Below are positions 48,297 through 60,946 of a stretch of 64,000 nucleotides of DNA, one piece after another; the stretch's first letter is position 1, and every line of letters begins with the position of its first letter. Made by a program: the position numbers and the translations under genes. The notes under the pieces were generated by a model. That model did no database searches. It was given only the letters and a program-made list of their open reading frames with translations, and was not told the DNA's origin. Origin of the DNA: Zonotrichia leucophrys gambelii. Its lineage: Eukaryota > Chordata > Aves > Passeriformes > Passerellidae. The stretch spans positions 60,853,075 through 60,917,074 of the forward strand of contig NC_088172.1 of assembly GCF_028769735.1 (NCBI RefSeq), written 5' to 3'.

Positions 48297-51200
48297 CCAG
48301 CTCTCCATCTCCAACCTCTTTCTTAGACCTCTAGCTCTCTGCAAACAATAGGGAAATAGAAGGACTCCTTAAATCATGGAAGGACAAGATTTGCAAGATT
48401 ATGTATCAATTGCCAAAATTTGCTAACATCTGCATCTCTCAATCTATTAGGTTCCAATCATAATCTTATCAATTAGGTGCAATCTTAGGGTCTTGACATT
48501 GTTTAAGGAAGTATCTCAGACTGAGATAAATTATGGATATTTCCAATAGTAAATGTATGACACATCTTGTTGCCAAGTCAGTGCTATGAATTTTTTCTTT
48601 TATCTGTTTTGAATGTGGGAGTACAAGGATATGCTGCAGCCTCCTTCTCCCTAAGAGATGTAGAAAAACAAAAAAGAATTACTGAAATACATATTTACTC
48701 ATATGTAAGGCGATCAATGGGGAAGAAGTCATGGAAGTGTCTGCAAGTGTACTGAACAACTACAGTCCTAAGTAAAAGCACTTCTGCAGATGCTCTTCAA
48801 ATTCTTTCCTTTGTCTCTAACATACCTAGACAGCTAGATTCAGAAGGTTTGGAAGGCTGCTCACAGAGAAAAAGATAAGGCCATTCACCTGGGAAAACTG
48901 CTGCTCAGCTACAGTGGATAATTGTTATAAAATATTTAAACATGTTCTGACACCTAAATAAGTGCTCTCACCCTTGTGCAGGCCTTTTGTTCTTTCTTCT
49001 TAGTCCAATTAATATTCAATTATTTCAATTAGAGTGGAAGACTTTTTACTCCCTTTAGTCAGAGGAAGAAATTAAACCTTTTTTACGCATTCTGGCTGAA
49101 TGTGTTAACCACAGAAAAGATTGCTTAGCATAGCCAGTTCCTCAGGCTGCGCTGCATAAATGGGATCTGAGGACCAGTCCTGGACAATGTTTCAGGTAGA
49201 AAATCCCAGCTGGGAAGTATTACTTCTGGTTCTCTCGAGCAGCTGAATTACAAGATCCTGACATTTGATTTCTTCATAATTTCTTTCTCAACTGTCTGGG
49301 GATTCCTCTAGAGCCTAGATTTCTAATTAAAGGCTGGATTTACAGAGATGTAGCATGGCTGAGAAGAAAATTATTTAATTCTGGATGCTTTCGTGCCCAC
49401 AGCCTTTCATGGACTTCCTCTTTGATGAGATAATATTTTCCTGGGAGTGAGATCTGGACCCTTGACCTCCAAGGGGGCACCCCTGGCTGCATATGTGGCC
49501 TGCATGAGCCAGTGGGTACCACAATTCCTCCAGCCCATAAGGAAGTTTCTGCCTCATATGACAACCCAGTTGAGCAACTGTGGAGAAAAGGCCTCTCAAC
49601 AGAATCTCTTAGACTGAGATCCTATTCTAAACATTCCCCATTGAGGATGTTGGCATGACAAGTGTGGAGTAAAAAAGGAACCTTGACAAGACTTTATGGA
49701 AATCCAGCACAGACCTGTCTTCAAGTGCAATTTGTGCCCTACTGCTACAAGCACATGAAGGAAAGTAGTTTGAGGAAGAAGAAATGGCCCGGAGGTGTCA
49801 GGGCAGTCAAGACAGACAAACCCTGGTAGATCTGTTCCCACTCTTCCCACCGCAGTGGTCTTCCACACAAATGAATAGCAGCACACACATACCTGTCTAG
49901 GTCATAAAAAACTTTCTAAAACTCTAAGGTGTGCAAATACATGGCAGTAGAAGTAGCAGAAGCCTTGGGTAATGAGTGCATCAGAGAGGCCAGCTTGTCA
50001 CACAGCACAGGACAGTGACTAAACAAGGGGTGTCCTTAGGCATTCAGGCTAGCGCTCAGCTTAGGTACGGTACAGACAGTCAGCAGATGAAATAATGATC
50101 TATCCTGTGGATGTAAAAATAAACTCTTCCACAATAAAAGTGTCATCATGTAACAGAGGCTGGCATAAATTGAAATGGAAGAAACATAAATAAAAGGGAA
50201 ATAAGAAAGAAAACATGTTACATGATTTATTCATGTGCTGTAAAAAGTGATAGATCAGAGAAGACAATAAAGGCATAGGTTACCATTTCTCCTTTCAGTA
50301 ATTTCACAGAATTTTATTTTGAAATTCTATATATGAAAACTAGTTTCTGTAATAAAAACACTTGGTAACTGTTTTCTAAATAACAGCACATAATGAACTC
50401 TGCACTGAAGACAAAATGTGAACAGGGCATATATTCAAAATTTAGTGGAATTTCAAATAGGCAAGAACATGAGAAACCTGATAAAGATTACATAGACTAC
50501 ACATTACAGACAAAACATTTTATGCCTATGTCTATTAGCAAACATGTAACTACACATATTGTTGGTTTTCAGATTTCTTTTGATTAACACTGTAAAATTT
50601 CCATCTCTTTAGCCAGTTATATTGGACAGATCAGAGCAACTGGATTCAGGCCCTATATTGGATTTCTTTAGTCTTATTTTCATTTTTGTAACTAGACAAA
50701 CTTGATAAATAGGTGCATTTAGCATGAAAGACGTTTTTCCATTGTATGGTAATAGAAGCTGTCAGTTTTTAGGGTAAGTCCTTTATCTCTCAATGTTCAC
50801 TTCAACATTTCCTGTAATGAAAAAGTCTGACTTGTTATTACCTGACACTGTTTGACAAGAAAGTACAAACATGAATTACTGAAACACCATTCAAAGTATC
50901 CCATTCCTTCAACTTTATTACATACCACTTTCTCATATTTCTGTACCCCTCACTCCCATTATCTGATTGCTGGAGTAGAAAAATGACAACTGACAACTTT
51001 TATGGACTATTTTAAAATGGAATATTTTCATGGAGTATTATAAAATATGAAGTGGAAGAACAGAAGAAAGAAATGTTGTAATTTGTTTATGTAATGAAAA
51101 CTGGTGGTAATCAGGGTTAAGACAGACCAAGACTCAGTTTCCCTCTTGTGACTCATGCAAGCATAGTGGAGGTGACCTAAAATTTACTGGTTCTCCTGCA

Positions 51201-52324
51201 GTTTAAAACAAAAGCAATGTTCCAAAGGCTGTCAGCACTGTTCAAAGGCAGAGATACAGTACATGTGAGAGGGGCCATAAATATCACAGTCATTTAGAGA
51301 AGAGATCTGAACTGAGCCAAGGAGTATTTGAGATTCAAAGATATTTGGGAAAACCACTTCTCCTTCTGTTTAGATGAACTCTCATACACATCAGCATTGG
51401 AGGCAGACACCTATGCCTGGCTTTCTTCAGTGTCTTTCTCCAAACCCTTTTCCTGGAGAACATGAAGTCACCCAGTCCCTTATTAAGTTCCTGTAAAGTG
51501 TTAAAGCCCTGTGAAGTAGTCAGAGTCTTGTTTCAAGCTTCTTTGTGTGAGTATATTCGCAATATAGGGATGAAAGGTCCTAGTTTGCCTAGGTTTTCAG
51601 GATGAGAGGATGTAAGGACTCTCTCAGAATAAACAGAGACGGAGAGATGATCTAAGAAAACTATTAAATCATACGTAAAGCAAGTAATTACTAGGAGAAG
51701 ATGAGCATTCCTTAAAATCTGAGATGCTTATAGAAAACCTCATACCTCAAGTTGAGTGGTATGAAAATCAGCAGAAACTTTATCAAAACCATTTGGAAGA
51801 AATTTTTTTACCATGGGTACTTTAGGGGGGAAGACCCCTAATCAGAACACAAACTTATGAAAAAAAATTTAAAAGCTGTAATTTAATAAATGATAGAAAG
51901 TTTTAACAACTGAGGCACTACAAATACAGATCAAATGGATACTGTCAAAAGATATAGCTAATATAAGCCAATGCTGAAAAGAAGAGCACTTTTTTCATGG
52001 TGAAGCTTTTGATAACAGCCTATTCTTCAGTTCTGTTCATCTCCCACATCTCTTTTTGGTTTTAATCTAGCTTAGAAGGACTTGAAGCTTTCTCATTCTA
52101 AGGAAGATAAGTAATAAATGTGCATTGCTATAAACTGAGAATCAACGAGCAATACAAAGGTGAGGCAGGGAAAAATGTAATTTTTGCTCGACAATAATCA
52201 TCAATGAAACAAGTCCGGTAGGAGATATCCAGATATATGGAAGGATCTGTTTTCTTAGCATAATAATCAATTGGGTTCATGATCCAGTTTTTAACACCAA
52301 CAGTTTATCAAATTTTAAATAATC

Positions 52325-52723
52325 ATGCATAAGATAATGTTGGAGTCTATAGCAAGAGCAGTTAAGACTCACAGGGATCATGAAAGTAATGTCCTTGAAG
52401 AAACAGGAATATCATTGGTGGAGGGTATATGCTTATTTGAAAAACTAACAAGACCAAAGGACACTGTGAACTTAGTCCTAGGAATCAAGCCAGGTAAAAT
52501 AAGTAATATTAAACCTGGCTGGAATTCAGAATCTGATCTGTATTATCAAACTAAAAGTCCTTTGGAGTGTTTAATGGAAGGTAGCATTTATAAGACATTT
52601 GAAAAGCAGGCTAAAGTGAAGTTGGTTCAGAGGTTTGGATGCAAAAATTTTGAAAGCATGTGGAACTTTTCAAAACCACGGGTTGGTGCTCCTACATTTT
52701 GTACAAAATTCACAGCTGATTAA
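52325..52723 (+). other. Unrecognised 132-codon open frame
   Basis: The frame starts ATG and encodes MHKIMLESIARAVKTHRDH..., ending VGAPTFCTKFTAD. The composition is balanced (K, E, G, charged and aromatic residues mixed) and looks more protein-like than most frames here. I recognise no domain or family. No splice-site pair or upstream promoter is evident, and an in-frame stop lies a few codons upstream. An AATAAA is found about 560 bases downstream (53279), which would fit a retrocopied or spliced transcript, but AATAAA is frequent in this DNA. It may be a decayed retrocopy, a lncRNA exon or chance. Confidence 0.15.
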
Positions 52724-55700
52724 TAATTTGCAGAAACTCCATGTAGCTCTGATCAATGGGAGGTCATACCATCCACCAAACCACTGTTCTGCCTATCATG
52801 CACAGAAAAATATTGTTTAAAAGTATTCCATAACATGAAATGGTGGAAAAATAAAGAATGGAAAAAACACAGAAAAGTGTATGTCACTGTACAAAGACAA
52901 GAATTTAATGGATTGGTTTACAGACTCCCATGCAGTGTATTAACAATCTGACATTGAGAAAAGGGCGTAAGCATTTTCCTGTTTGTGTTGAGTAGGTGTC
53001 TTAAAAGTTTTTTTCAGTTCTTGATATTGTAAAACTGATTTTGAAATGTTTATGCGCAACTTTGCACATAAAGCATGTTTTTTAACAGCAGAGTGAACCA
53101 CTGTATATGAATCTTATTGGCAGCTGGCTTCTTGGGTGCTGTATCTGCATCATGGTCTCTTGTAAATTAATTTCTCTCTTTTTCTCTGCTATGCCTCTGA
53201 AAAATTAGTCACTTGTTAAATTGAAGTTTGGAAGAGTGCCTTATTTTTGCACAGTGCTTCTTCTGTGGTTATTTAAACAATAAAAATAATTTTTAAAAAA
53301 TTGTAAGTAGTTTTAGAAATGTGAATTACAGCAAAATTTATTTTCATAAGCACAGGAATCTGTGAAGACATTGATTTTAAAACTTGGTCTTGTGACGTCT
53401 GTCCAATTAATCACTTAGAAAGCTATTACCAACCATGTTTTGGAAGTTAAATACAAACAAAGTTTGCAAATATGATCATATATGCTGAAAATAAATGGCT
53501 TTTTAATTGTGTTAAAAATTTAAATCCAATTTTTAAGAACCTAAAATTTAAGAACCCAATCTCCCTCAGCTGTCACCATACAATAAATATTCAGGAGATC
53601 AACAATATAAAAATGTCGTTTTCTAAAATCAGATTCGATAGTAGAGGTAGGGATTCAAGGCATGAAATTTGAGAGATAGATACTTTTTGAAAAAAATTTA
53701 TAAAATTTTCATAATGTTTTACTTTTTTACCAGGGTATTTGGAGTGTTTATTTTATATTAACAGTACCATTTTTGATGCAGTAATCTGTGATTGGTATGA
53801 GGGTAGAGTTTAACTTCACCTGGTAATTTTTCAGATTGGAACAGCTCTTCATGAGAAAACCCCTTTGTAAAGCAAGTTTCTGTTTGCTTTTCCTAGGTTT
53901 TTATTAAAAAGCTTGTGGCAGGCAGATGACTCTGCAGCTGCAGAAAAACATTTAGACTCTTGATTACAGTCAATTATTTGCTTTAAGGAAATCTGCAGAA
54001 TGGGAGATATTAATGTGATAATTTGAAAATGGATATACTATGATCATGCCAGTGACGATTTAGAGTCAAAGGCATCAAATAAGATAATAGAGCTAAGCCA
54101 AGTGTGACTAAGTGGGATTGAACATAGTAGAATGACAACCTAATAACTTTTGAAAGTCATAAAATCTATGATAAATAGAGCAATCAGCCAAATAATAAAT
54201 AAGAACAACCAATAAACATTCTTCTAACCAGAATGTAATGAGATTTTATTTTTTTTTGAGATGAGAATGCCATTGGATGTGACTGAAGTGAATGTGAAAG
54301 TGGTCAGAGTAAGTTGATCAAGCACTGTGCTCTTGATGTAAGGTTACTGCTAGAAAGAACATATTTTCTTGTTTTGCACACGATATCAAAATTAAAGCGC
54401 AACTGGTATTAAGAGTTATTTACCCAAATTATTTCTTTTTCAATACTCCATCATCTGTCCTTTTCTTGGATATTTTAGTCTTTCCTGAATTTGGAGCATT
54501 GTTCAGCAATCCTCATCTTGGACCCATGTACAAGGGTTGAAGGTAATCCTGCTCTACTCCTGGATCTAATTAATGGGTAGTTGAAGAATTGATCTGATTT
54601 TATGGAGAAAGGAAAGCAACCACTCAGGTAAAACTCTGATCTAACTCTAAACTATTTGCTTCATGGTTTTTCCCCAATATTTACATTTTCAAGCCAGGAG
54701 AAAAATATGAGTAAGAAACAAAACAGAAGATAAGAATACATACATAGATACGACAATGATGAAGACCAAAGAGGTAAAAAGTGTTACCTCTGATATAGCT
54801 TCATCCTCCAAGAAGCTGAGGAACCATGGTATGATTTAGATAATATGATAATTTAGAGTCATCTTGTTCACCAGCCTTTTGCTTTTGGAAACGTGCAGTA
54901 ATTTTCCACCGGCACACGGGGAAGGTGAGACAGAAGAGAATGTGCCTTGCAGGAGGGAATTAGTTTAGATATTTATTAAAAGCACTACTTTCATCACTAG
55001 TGCAGAAGTCTAAAATGAAATCTGACCAGGAGAAACTGGGAGTAAACTACCTAGTTACTGCAGAATTGGGAAGTAATTCTGCTCCTATTCAGGGGTCAAG
55101 ATCTGCTTCTGTGATTGAAGAATTTTTTTAAAGTTAATGTATCTGTGGGCAAAGGAAAATAATGTCTGAGTTATAATAGATATTTTTCAAAGCAGAGATA
55201 TGCTCTCAACAAAAAAGAGCAGCTTTTCTTTGACTTAGGACAGAGGTTGAAAATTTTAACTTTCTTCAGTTGTAAAAGATGGGAGTATGGGCAACTGTGC
55301 TATAGTAGGAACTTTCAGGAGTCGGGAAAGAAGTGTGAACCATATTTACTGAAACTAATAACTTAGGGATACTTTGAGAACCATCTCTATGTATTTAGCA
55401 TAATAAGAAAAGGAGTTTGGTTTCAAAGACAAGAAATATCTGAAGCCAGGCTGCTGTTTTTTACTAGTACTCCATCCCACTGAGTTAGAGGAATAAGAAA
55501 AGATAGATGTTAATTTTATTGTGTTTGCGATATAACAGTGGTTTTATTTCCAAATTTGTGCCAAGGATCAATAAGGGAGACATTTTGTTTGTTGGACTTA
55601 GATTTTGAGATTGGTCTTCAAGTGCTCGCATGGAACCAGGGGAGCAGCTACTTTGTGGATCTAAATGAATAACTGAATTTCAAGGTGACGTACAGATCCA

Positions 55701-57807
55701 TAACACCAAAAGCACAGCTAATGATGGAAGTTAATGTTCATGCATTCTGAAAAAAAGGAGCATGTTGTCTTTTTTTTTTTGGTGACCTATTTTTGAGGGC
55801 AAGATATTTCAGTATAAAGTGGATTCTACCTCTTAATTTTCTTTCTGGTCTTTTATGAGCAAATGTTGACCATAATAAGGAAGGGGGAATTAGAGAATAA
55901 GACCTTAAAGTTCACTGTTTTCTGATGCCTCTGTAATATTGAAGTTCTATTAGATCATGTTCCATCTATCTTTTCTTTCTCCTAAGAAACTCAATGCTAT
56001 TTTTCTTCCTTTTTTCTTTCTTAATTGTAAACCAAATCTGATTGATAATGTGTTTCCTGTAAATGATAAAAAGCATCAAGGAAATTTGTGAGTAGCTTTA
56101 TCTGCTTTCTCCTAGAGCATTTTTTATGATGGTTTGTTTTAGCAGTCATATGCATTGATGGGTAACTAACAGAATGTGGGTAAAAGTAAATTGCCTTAAT
56201 CTTCTGTTTTCATGGGGGATGGAAATTACTTTCGCTATGTGCTTCTTCTTCTGAAAGAAGGGAATAATGAGTGTAAGGCAGACACTCAAAGTGAATGATG
56301 TCTTTTATACTTATTGCTGCTGTGAGGTATGGTGCAGTTGCCTTATCCCTGTGGCTTCCATACAGCATTCCACTGTTTTGCAGATGTTCCTTCTTGCTTT
56401 TTGGAAAGGTAAGTCCTAATTTGTTTTCTGAGCTAAATCAAATTTAAGCTTTTCCTGAGTAAAAAAGTGCAGATGTTATAGAGAATAACTTTCATACTCA
56501 TTTGTGGGCTATTACCTTTTAGCAAAGCTCTCTTTGTTTCATTTTGGAGTCATTGGGGGGTGGAGATATTTTCAGCCCCCTCAAGAAAAATACATAATGC
56601 CATGTAAGCCTTGGATAGATACGGTCTCATCTGCCAGAGGCACCAAGTATGGATTGAAAAACATGTTTGCAGACATGTATACATGGAGAAAGTGAATGAA
56701 AAAACTGAAGGCAATAAAGTTAAGACTACCTATATATTAGCTGCAAATTTACCAGTAATGGGGTTACATGCAATACATGGATCATCTTCACCTTACTGTG
56801 AGGATTTTCCTGCCATTTGATAAATTTCTAATTTAATCACAGCAAATTAGCAGAGAAAAAGAAAATTTCATCTTTCTGGTTGACCTATTCTTTAGGGAGA
56901 TTTCTGTCTTTTGCTAATTAGTCTCACAGGATGCTGTGGTCTATGAAAAAAATTATAGCAGCTCTTCTAATTGCACAAATTTTTTCCTGATTTGTCAAGA
57001 TGGAAAAATACCAGAATACACCCCCTGGATTTTCATTCCTTGAAACTGTTATGTCTTTGCAGGATAGATGGACCCAAGTCCAAGCCAGGGCTCTAAGCCC
57101 TAACTCCTGCCCCAAGGTTAGACACACAAATTTTATTGACTCAAATGCTGAGCTCTCCTGCGTGCGCATGGCCATCTTGAGACCTTACACCTCTGGCCTC
57201 TCACCTTGGCCAGAGAGCGCCAAAGCAGGGCCATGTTGGGCAGGGATTGCCACACTGTCTTCAGGGAGCCTTTGCTTTTGAGATTTTCTACATGGTGCTG
57301 CTTTTTGGGGTGAAAATGAGTGACTAGGACTGGTTTTGTGTTTACTTCAGAGCTGGTACTGTTCTAGCCTCAAAAATACAAATGCTGATGGGCCCATATT
57401 TCCGATGTGAACTTCTTACAGGAGTACTTAACTCTGAGACAATCTCAAAGCAAATCCTGCTGCCAGGACTCTCAGGGTATTTGCAGGTGTTCCTGTCCCT
57501 ACACAGCCTCACAGCTGTGGCCACGTCTTCCCACAGCCAGCACCCCATGTCAGTCCCCCAGAACCCTCAGCACCTGCCCCAGAAACAGCACAGCAGGGCT
57601 GGACTCCAGCTCCCCACAGCCCTGTCCTGCTTGGCCATGGCCCCACGAAGCCTGGCCCACTTGTGGCCCACATCCTTTTCCCCAGGGAGGTGCCCAGTGC
57701 CTGGGACTGGGGGTGCCTTTACAAATCAATGGATGCTGAAAGCTGCAGCTGCATGGCAAAGATGTCAGTGGACTTCACAGAAAGACATGACTCTCATGAG
57801 TGGCAGC

Positions 57808-58546
57808 TGTCCAAGAAAATCCTCCAAGCTATCAGGAGGACATCAGTACTCAAGCCTGAGTTGTCTGGCATAAACCAGATCACCCAGTGGTTTTGTGTCT
57901 AGTAGGTTTAGCTTCTACTGGAAGCTGGAGAGAGGGTCACCCACTGGAGAGGGTGGGCTGGTAAGACAAGGATTCTTCTAAATAACCTGGGCCCTAGAGA
58001 GTGTCCTGCAAATCAGCAAGAGACCGAGCTGTCTGTTCAGGCATTGAGCCACTTTTAGTGTTCTTCTGAGAACTAAAGCTCTGCAGTGATAGTGTGCAAA
58101 GCACAGAAATAGCAGAACACAGAATGGTGCTTAGGCAGGGAAGGAGGGAGGTAGAAGAGGGTGGGGAGGGCTCATATTGAAGTTGGAGGGAGAAGACCCA
58201 TCTTTCCTTGATCAGCATCGACTCCGTTTATTAACTCAATCAGTCACTTTTTATAACCGTGTTAATTAAGTTCATGCATATTGCAAACCTGAGCTCACAA
58301 TAGGTCAGAGATAACACACCAACCCCTCCTTATGTTTCCAATACCAAGATTTGTGTTTTCAAAACTTACTTTTACTTTCTCGAAACAGCCAAAGATAGAA
58401 TATCTACTTGTTATGAGAAAGCTGCCTGAGAATTCTGGTATGCAAGGTTCTCAAGGCCTTCATGTTTGTCACTTTTACTTGTAATTAAAAACAACCTGAG
58501 AACTTCTACTGTTTACAGAAACAGGCTGTGAGAATTTTACTCCTCA
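57808..58546 (-). mobile_element. Candidate LTR of an endogenous retrovirus, antisense; left limit uncertain
   Basis: On the minus strand the block opens TGAGGAGTAAAATTCTCACA near 58546, followed by about 300 bases of U3-like sequence. TATAAAAAG (58246-58255) and AATAAACGG (58226-58232) then lie only about 14-20 bases apart. A TATA box and AATAAA packed closely around the start site is the layout known from alpharetrovirus-type LTRs. The right terminus is convincing. The left one is not: a 4-base CAGC occurs on both sides (57804-57807 and 58547-58550) with TG...CA ends between, giving about 739 bp. That leaves an unusually long stretch after the poly(A) signal, so a shorter LTR (ending near 58.0-58.1 kb) followed by unrelated DNA is possible. 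No gag/pol was recognised. Confidence 0.45.
58226..58255 (-). promoter_or_regulatory. TATA box and adjacent AATAAA in the LTR candidate
   Basis: On the minus strand TATAAAAAGTGACTG is followed within about 20 bases by TTAATAAACGGAG. This arrangement places the poly(A) signal around the expected transcription start, as in LTRs with a very short R region. Present activity cannot be judged. Confidence 0.4.
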
Positions 58547-60435
58547 CAGCTGCCTTCTAAGCCGTTTCTGAAAAAATCTCCAACAGGCTCAGGTGGTGTT
58601 TAGGTAGAGTGGGGATCCATAAATGTTTGTGGAAGGGGGATTTCTGTATTTCAAAGACATTCACCTAACTAACCAGGAGATTTGAAAAGCTGCAGGCTCA
58701 GAAGCATCTGAATTACTGCTTTTCAGACCATTTGAGACGAATTTCTAAGATTATATATTCGCAATCACTTATTCTAGCAAAATGTACCACTCCAGTAGAA
58801 TTCTTTCGGTGAAACTACTGCTATAAGTCAAACAACTGAAGCATGTGGAACGAAGCTCTTCTCAAATTAAATAAACAACACTCATGGTAAATCATGAGAG
58901 GAGTAAACATTTTCTCTCTTTATTGCCTTGAAACACAAGACCAGAAGCTAGCTTTACAAATATTTAATATAGCTTATAAATAAATTACACCAGCAAAAAC
59001 TAAACACTAGACCTAGGCAGGGGTGATTTCACTGTGCAAAAACCCACTGAATTTTTCTCACTTTTTACTGCACAAATAAAGGTCTGTTCTTCATATCTTG
59101 TTTTCTTTCAACTTTGAATAGTTATCAAGGCCTAAGAGGAAAGATGAAATTGACAGAAATGTTTCTGTCTGCCATCCTCTACTCCCCAGTGTCCTAAGGA
59201 AAAAAAAAAAAAAGAAGAATCTGGCAGAAGAATCAATTGATCAGTAGCAGCAACATTATTACTCAGGACAATCCCTTGCCCTTGAAACAAAGGGCAACTG
59301 CATTAAATGAAATGCACTATGTTACACTAAATAATAACTTAGTGTATCATACTATAATTGCAAGAGACTTGGTAAGTACAGGTGGCACCATAAACCTCAA
59401 ATAAAGTTTCAGTTTCTTTTTCATTTTCCCCCTTATTTCCCCCTTTTAATTGAGAATGAAGTGTTTTCCCCCTAATCTCTGTTCCCATAGGATTCATGCT
59501 CATGTTGCCTGTTACAACTCTTTCAAGTGTGCCTCTTCTCAGAGACAGGGCAACACTGGCATCATGGCCACAGAGTCTGTAATCAGATGAAAGGCACCAC
59601 AAAAACACGTTTGTGTATCATGGCAATGATCAGATTTACCAAAGACACATTTGCAGGATGCGCATGGAACTCTGATGCCTAAAACAACTGGAAAGACAAG
59701 TTAATATTTGTATAAGCAGGTTTAAAACTGTGTATGCAGGTTTAAAAGAGTGGAGACTGACATTCTCAAAATATTAATGACAATGTTCAGAATTCAAACA
59801 GGTAGTACACCATGGCTATATGTTCACTTCTTTGAACCAGTTTCACGCAGAATTTTTGTCCTTACTTAGGTCAGCAAATCTGTGTGACCTGTTAAACTGC
59901 AGGAACTCATTGTCTCTGTTGTAGTGGATGTTTATTTTCATTGTTTTTTACAACACTTTCTATTAATAACTATGTATCCATGGCATCAAATCTGAGTGCA
60001 GATCTAGGTCTGGGTGGGATTTCACACACAGCAGTTGGGCTGGTGAGGAAAAACAGCAGCGCCTGTTGATATGGCCTCTGTGCTTCGGAAGTCCCCTGTT
60101 TCCAGGAACTTGGTGTGTTCAAAGTTCCCAACTTTATTTTGAAGTAATCTCTGACTCATGAATGCCTTTTGGAGAAGCAATAATGGAAAAAAATCTAAAA
60201 AATTACAGGAGTCCAAATGCAGGAAGTCCTCTAAGTCATCAACATACATGAGAATAGAGTGTCTGTAATTAGTAGAACATTTCTTAAAACTTTTTTATAA
60301 CCAGGTATTCAAGGTCTGAATTTCAACTCCTGAAGGAAGATATGAAAACTCAGTAGGTATTTTTCCGTACTTCAATGTTTTGCCTTATTTTGTACTGATG
60401 GCATTTCACACTATGACCTCCTCACCATCCCTGAC
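58547..60435. other. Unique DNA, no gene seen
   Basis: AT-rich sequence between the LTR candidate and a CR1. An A14 run is at 59200-59213. Frames are at most 89 codons and unremarkable. Confidence 0.5.
59200..59213. repeat. Poly(A) run, 14 bases
   Basis: Fourteen A residues with no recognisable retrocopy beside them. A simple homopolymer. Confidence 0.8.
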
Positions 60436-60946
60436 CATTCAATGTCAGGCTGGCCAGGGCTCTGAGCAGCCTTTGTGGTTGAAGACCTGCTGGAGCAAGT
60501 CCAGAGGAGGGCTAGGAACATGATCACAGGGCTGGAGCAGCTCTCCTATGGAAGCAGACTGAGAGAGCTGGGGTTGTTCAGCCTGGGGAAGTGAAGGCTC
60601 CAGAGGGATCTTAGAGCAGCCTTCCAGTACCTAAAAGGGAGCATGCAAGAGAATTGGACAGGGACTTTTTACAGGGGAATGCAGTATAGGATAAGGGGTA
60701 ATGACTTTAAACCGAAAGAGGGAAAATTAAGACTAGACATTAGGATGAAATTCTTTACTGTGAGGGTGATGAGGCTCTGGAAGAGGTTACCCAGAAAACA
60801 GGGTGCCCGCTCCAAAGTGTTCAAGGTGGATGGAGCTGTGAGAAAACTGATGTATTGAAAAATGTCTTTGTCCATGACAGGGATGATGAACTCCAAGATA
60901 TTTAGGGTCCCTTCCAAATCAAAGTATTCTATGATTCTATGCTTCT
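60436..60946 (+). mobile_element. CR1 LINE with out-of-order 3' module
   Basis: The right-hand part (about 60487-60946) is a standard truncated CR1. It runs from GTCCAGAGGAGGGCTAGGAA (ORF2 C-terminus) through GAGCTGGGGTTGTTCAGCCT, the frame with KFFTVRVMRLWKRLP, and the 3' UTR, to the tail TTCTATGATTCTATG. The left-hand part (60436-60485) reads CATTCAATGTCAGGCTGGCC, AGGGCTCTGAGCAGCC, TTTGTGGTTGAAGA. It matches the CR1 3' UTR that normally lies downstream of the coding part. The order is therefore 3' UTR piece, then coding piece, then 3' end. This needs two adjacent copies fused by deletion, or a template switch. The joint has CCTGCT microhomology with the expected continuation of the 3' UTR. 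Confidence 0.9.
60643..60858 (+). pseudogene. CR1 ORF2 extreme C-terminus
   Basis: The 71-codon frame contains KFFTVRVMRLWKRLPRKQGA, the C-terminal block of CR1 ORF2 (active copies read a KNFFTVRV...HWNRLPREVVES-like sequence). It is a terminal fragment inside the CR1 copy, carries no catalytic residues, and reads into 3' UTR-like sequence at its end. Confidence 0.75.

Larger units (their letters stand above)
47578..57807. other. Long mostly AT-rich unique stretch, no gene seen
   Basis: About 10 kb without a recognisable exon or interspersed repeat. It includes an unexplained 132-codon frame (52325-52723, listed separately), an A15 run at 48282-48296 and a GC-richer block from about 57.08 kb to the LTR candidate. 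The 57.4-57.9 kb part is open in several overlapping frames (up to 163 codons) because it is GC-rich and stop-poor. None has a recognisable domain. A region near 49.35-49.60 kb was read for tRNA-derived features and does not fold as a tRNA. Confidence 0.45.

Noticed and set aside
49340..49600. Possible tRNA or tRNA-derived SINE because of a GGTCAAGGGTCCAGATCTC-like T-arm
   Set aside because: No acceptor stem, D-arm or anticodon stem could be paired around it, and the B-box match is poor.
57382..57902. 163-codon and 79-codon overlapping plus-strand frames
   Set aside because: They lie in a GC-rich, stop-poor block where long frames are expected by chance, and no domain is recognisable. The block itself is kept as a finding.
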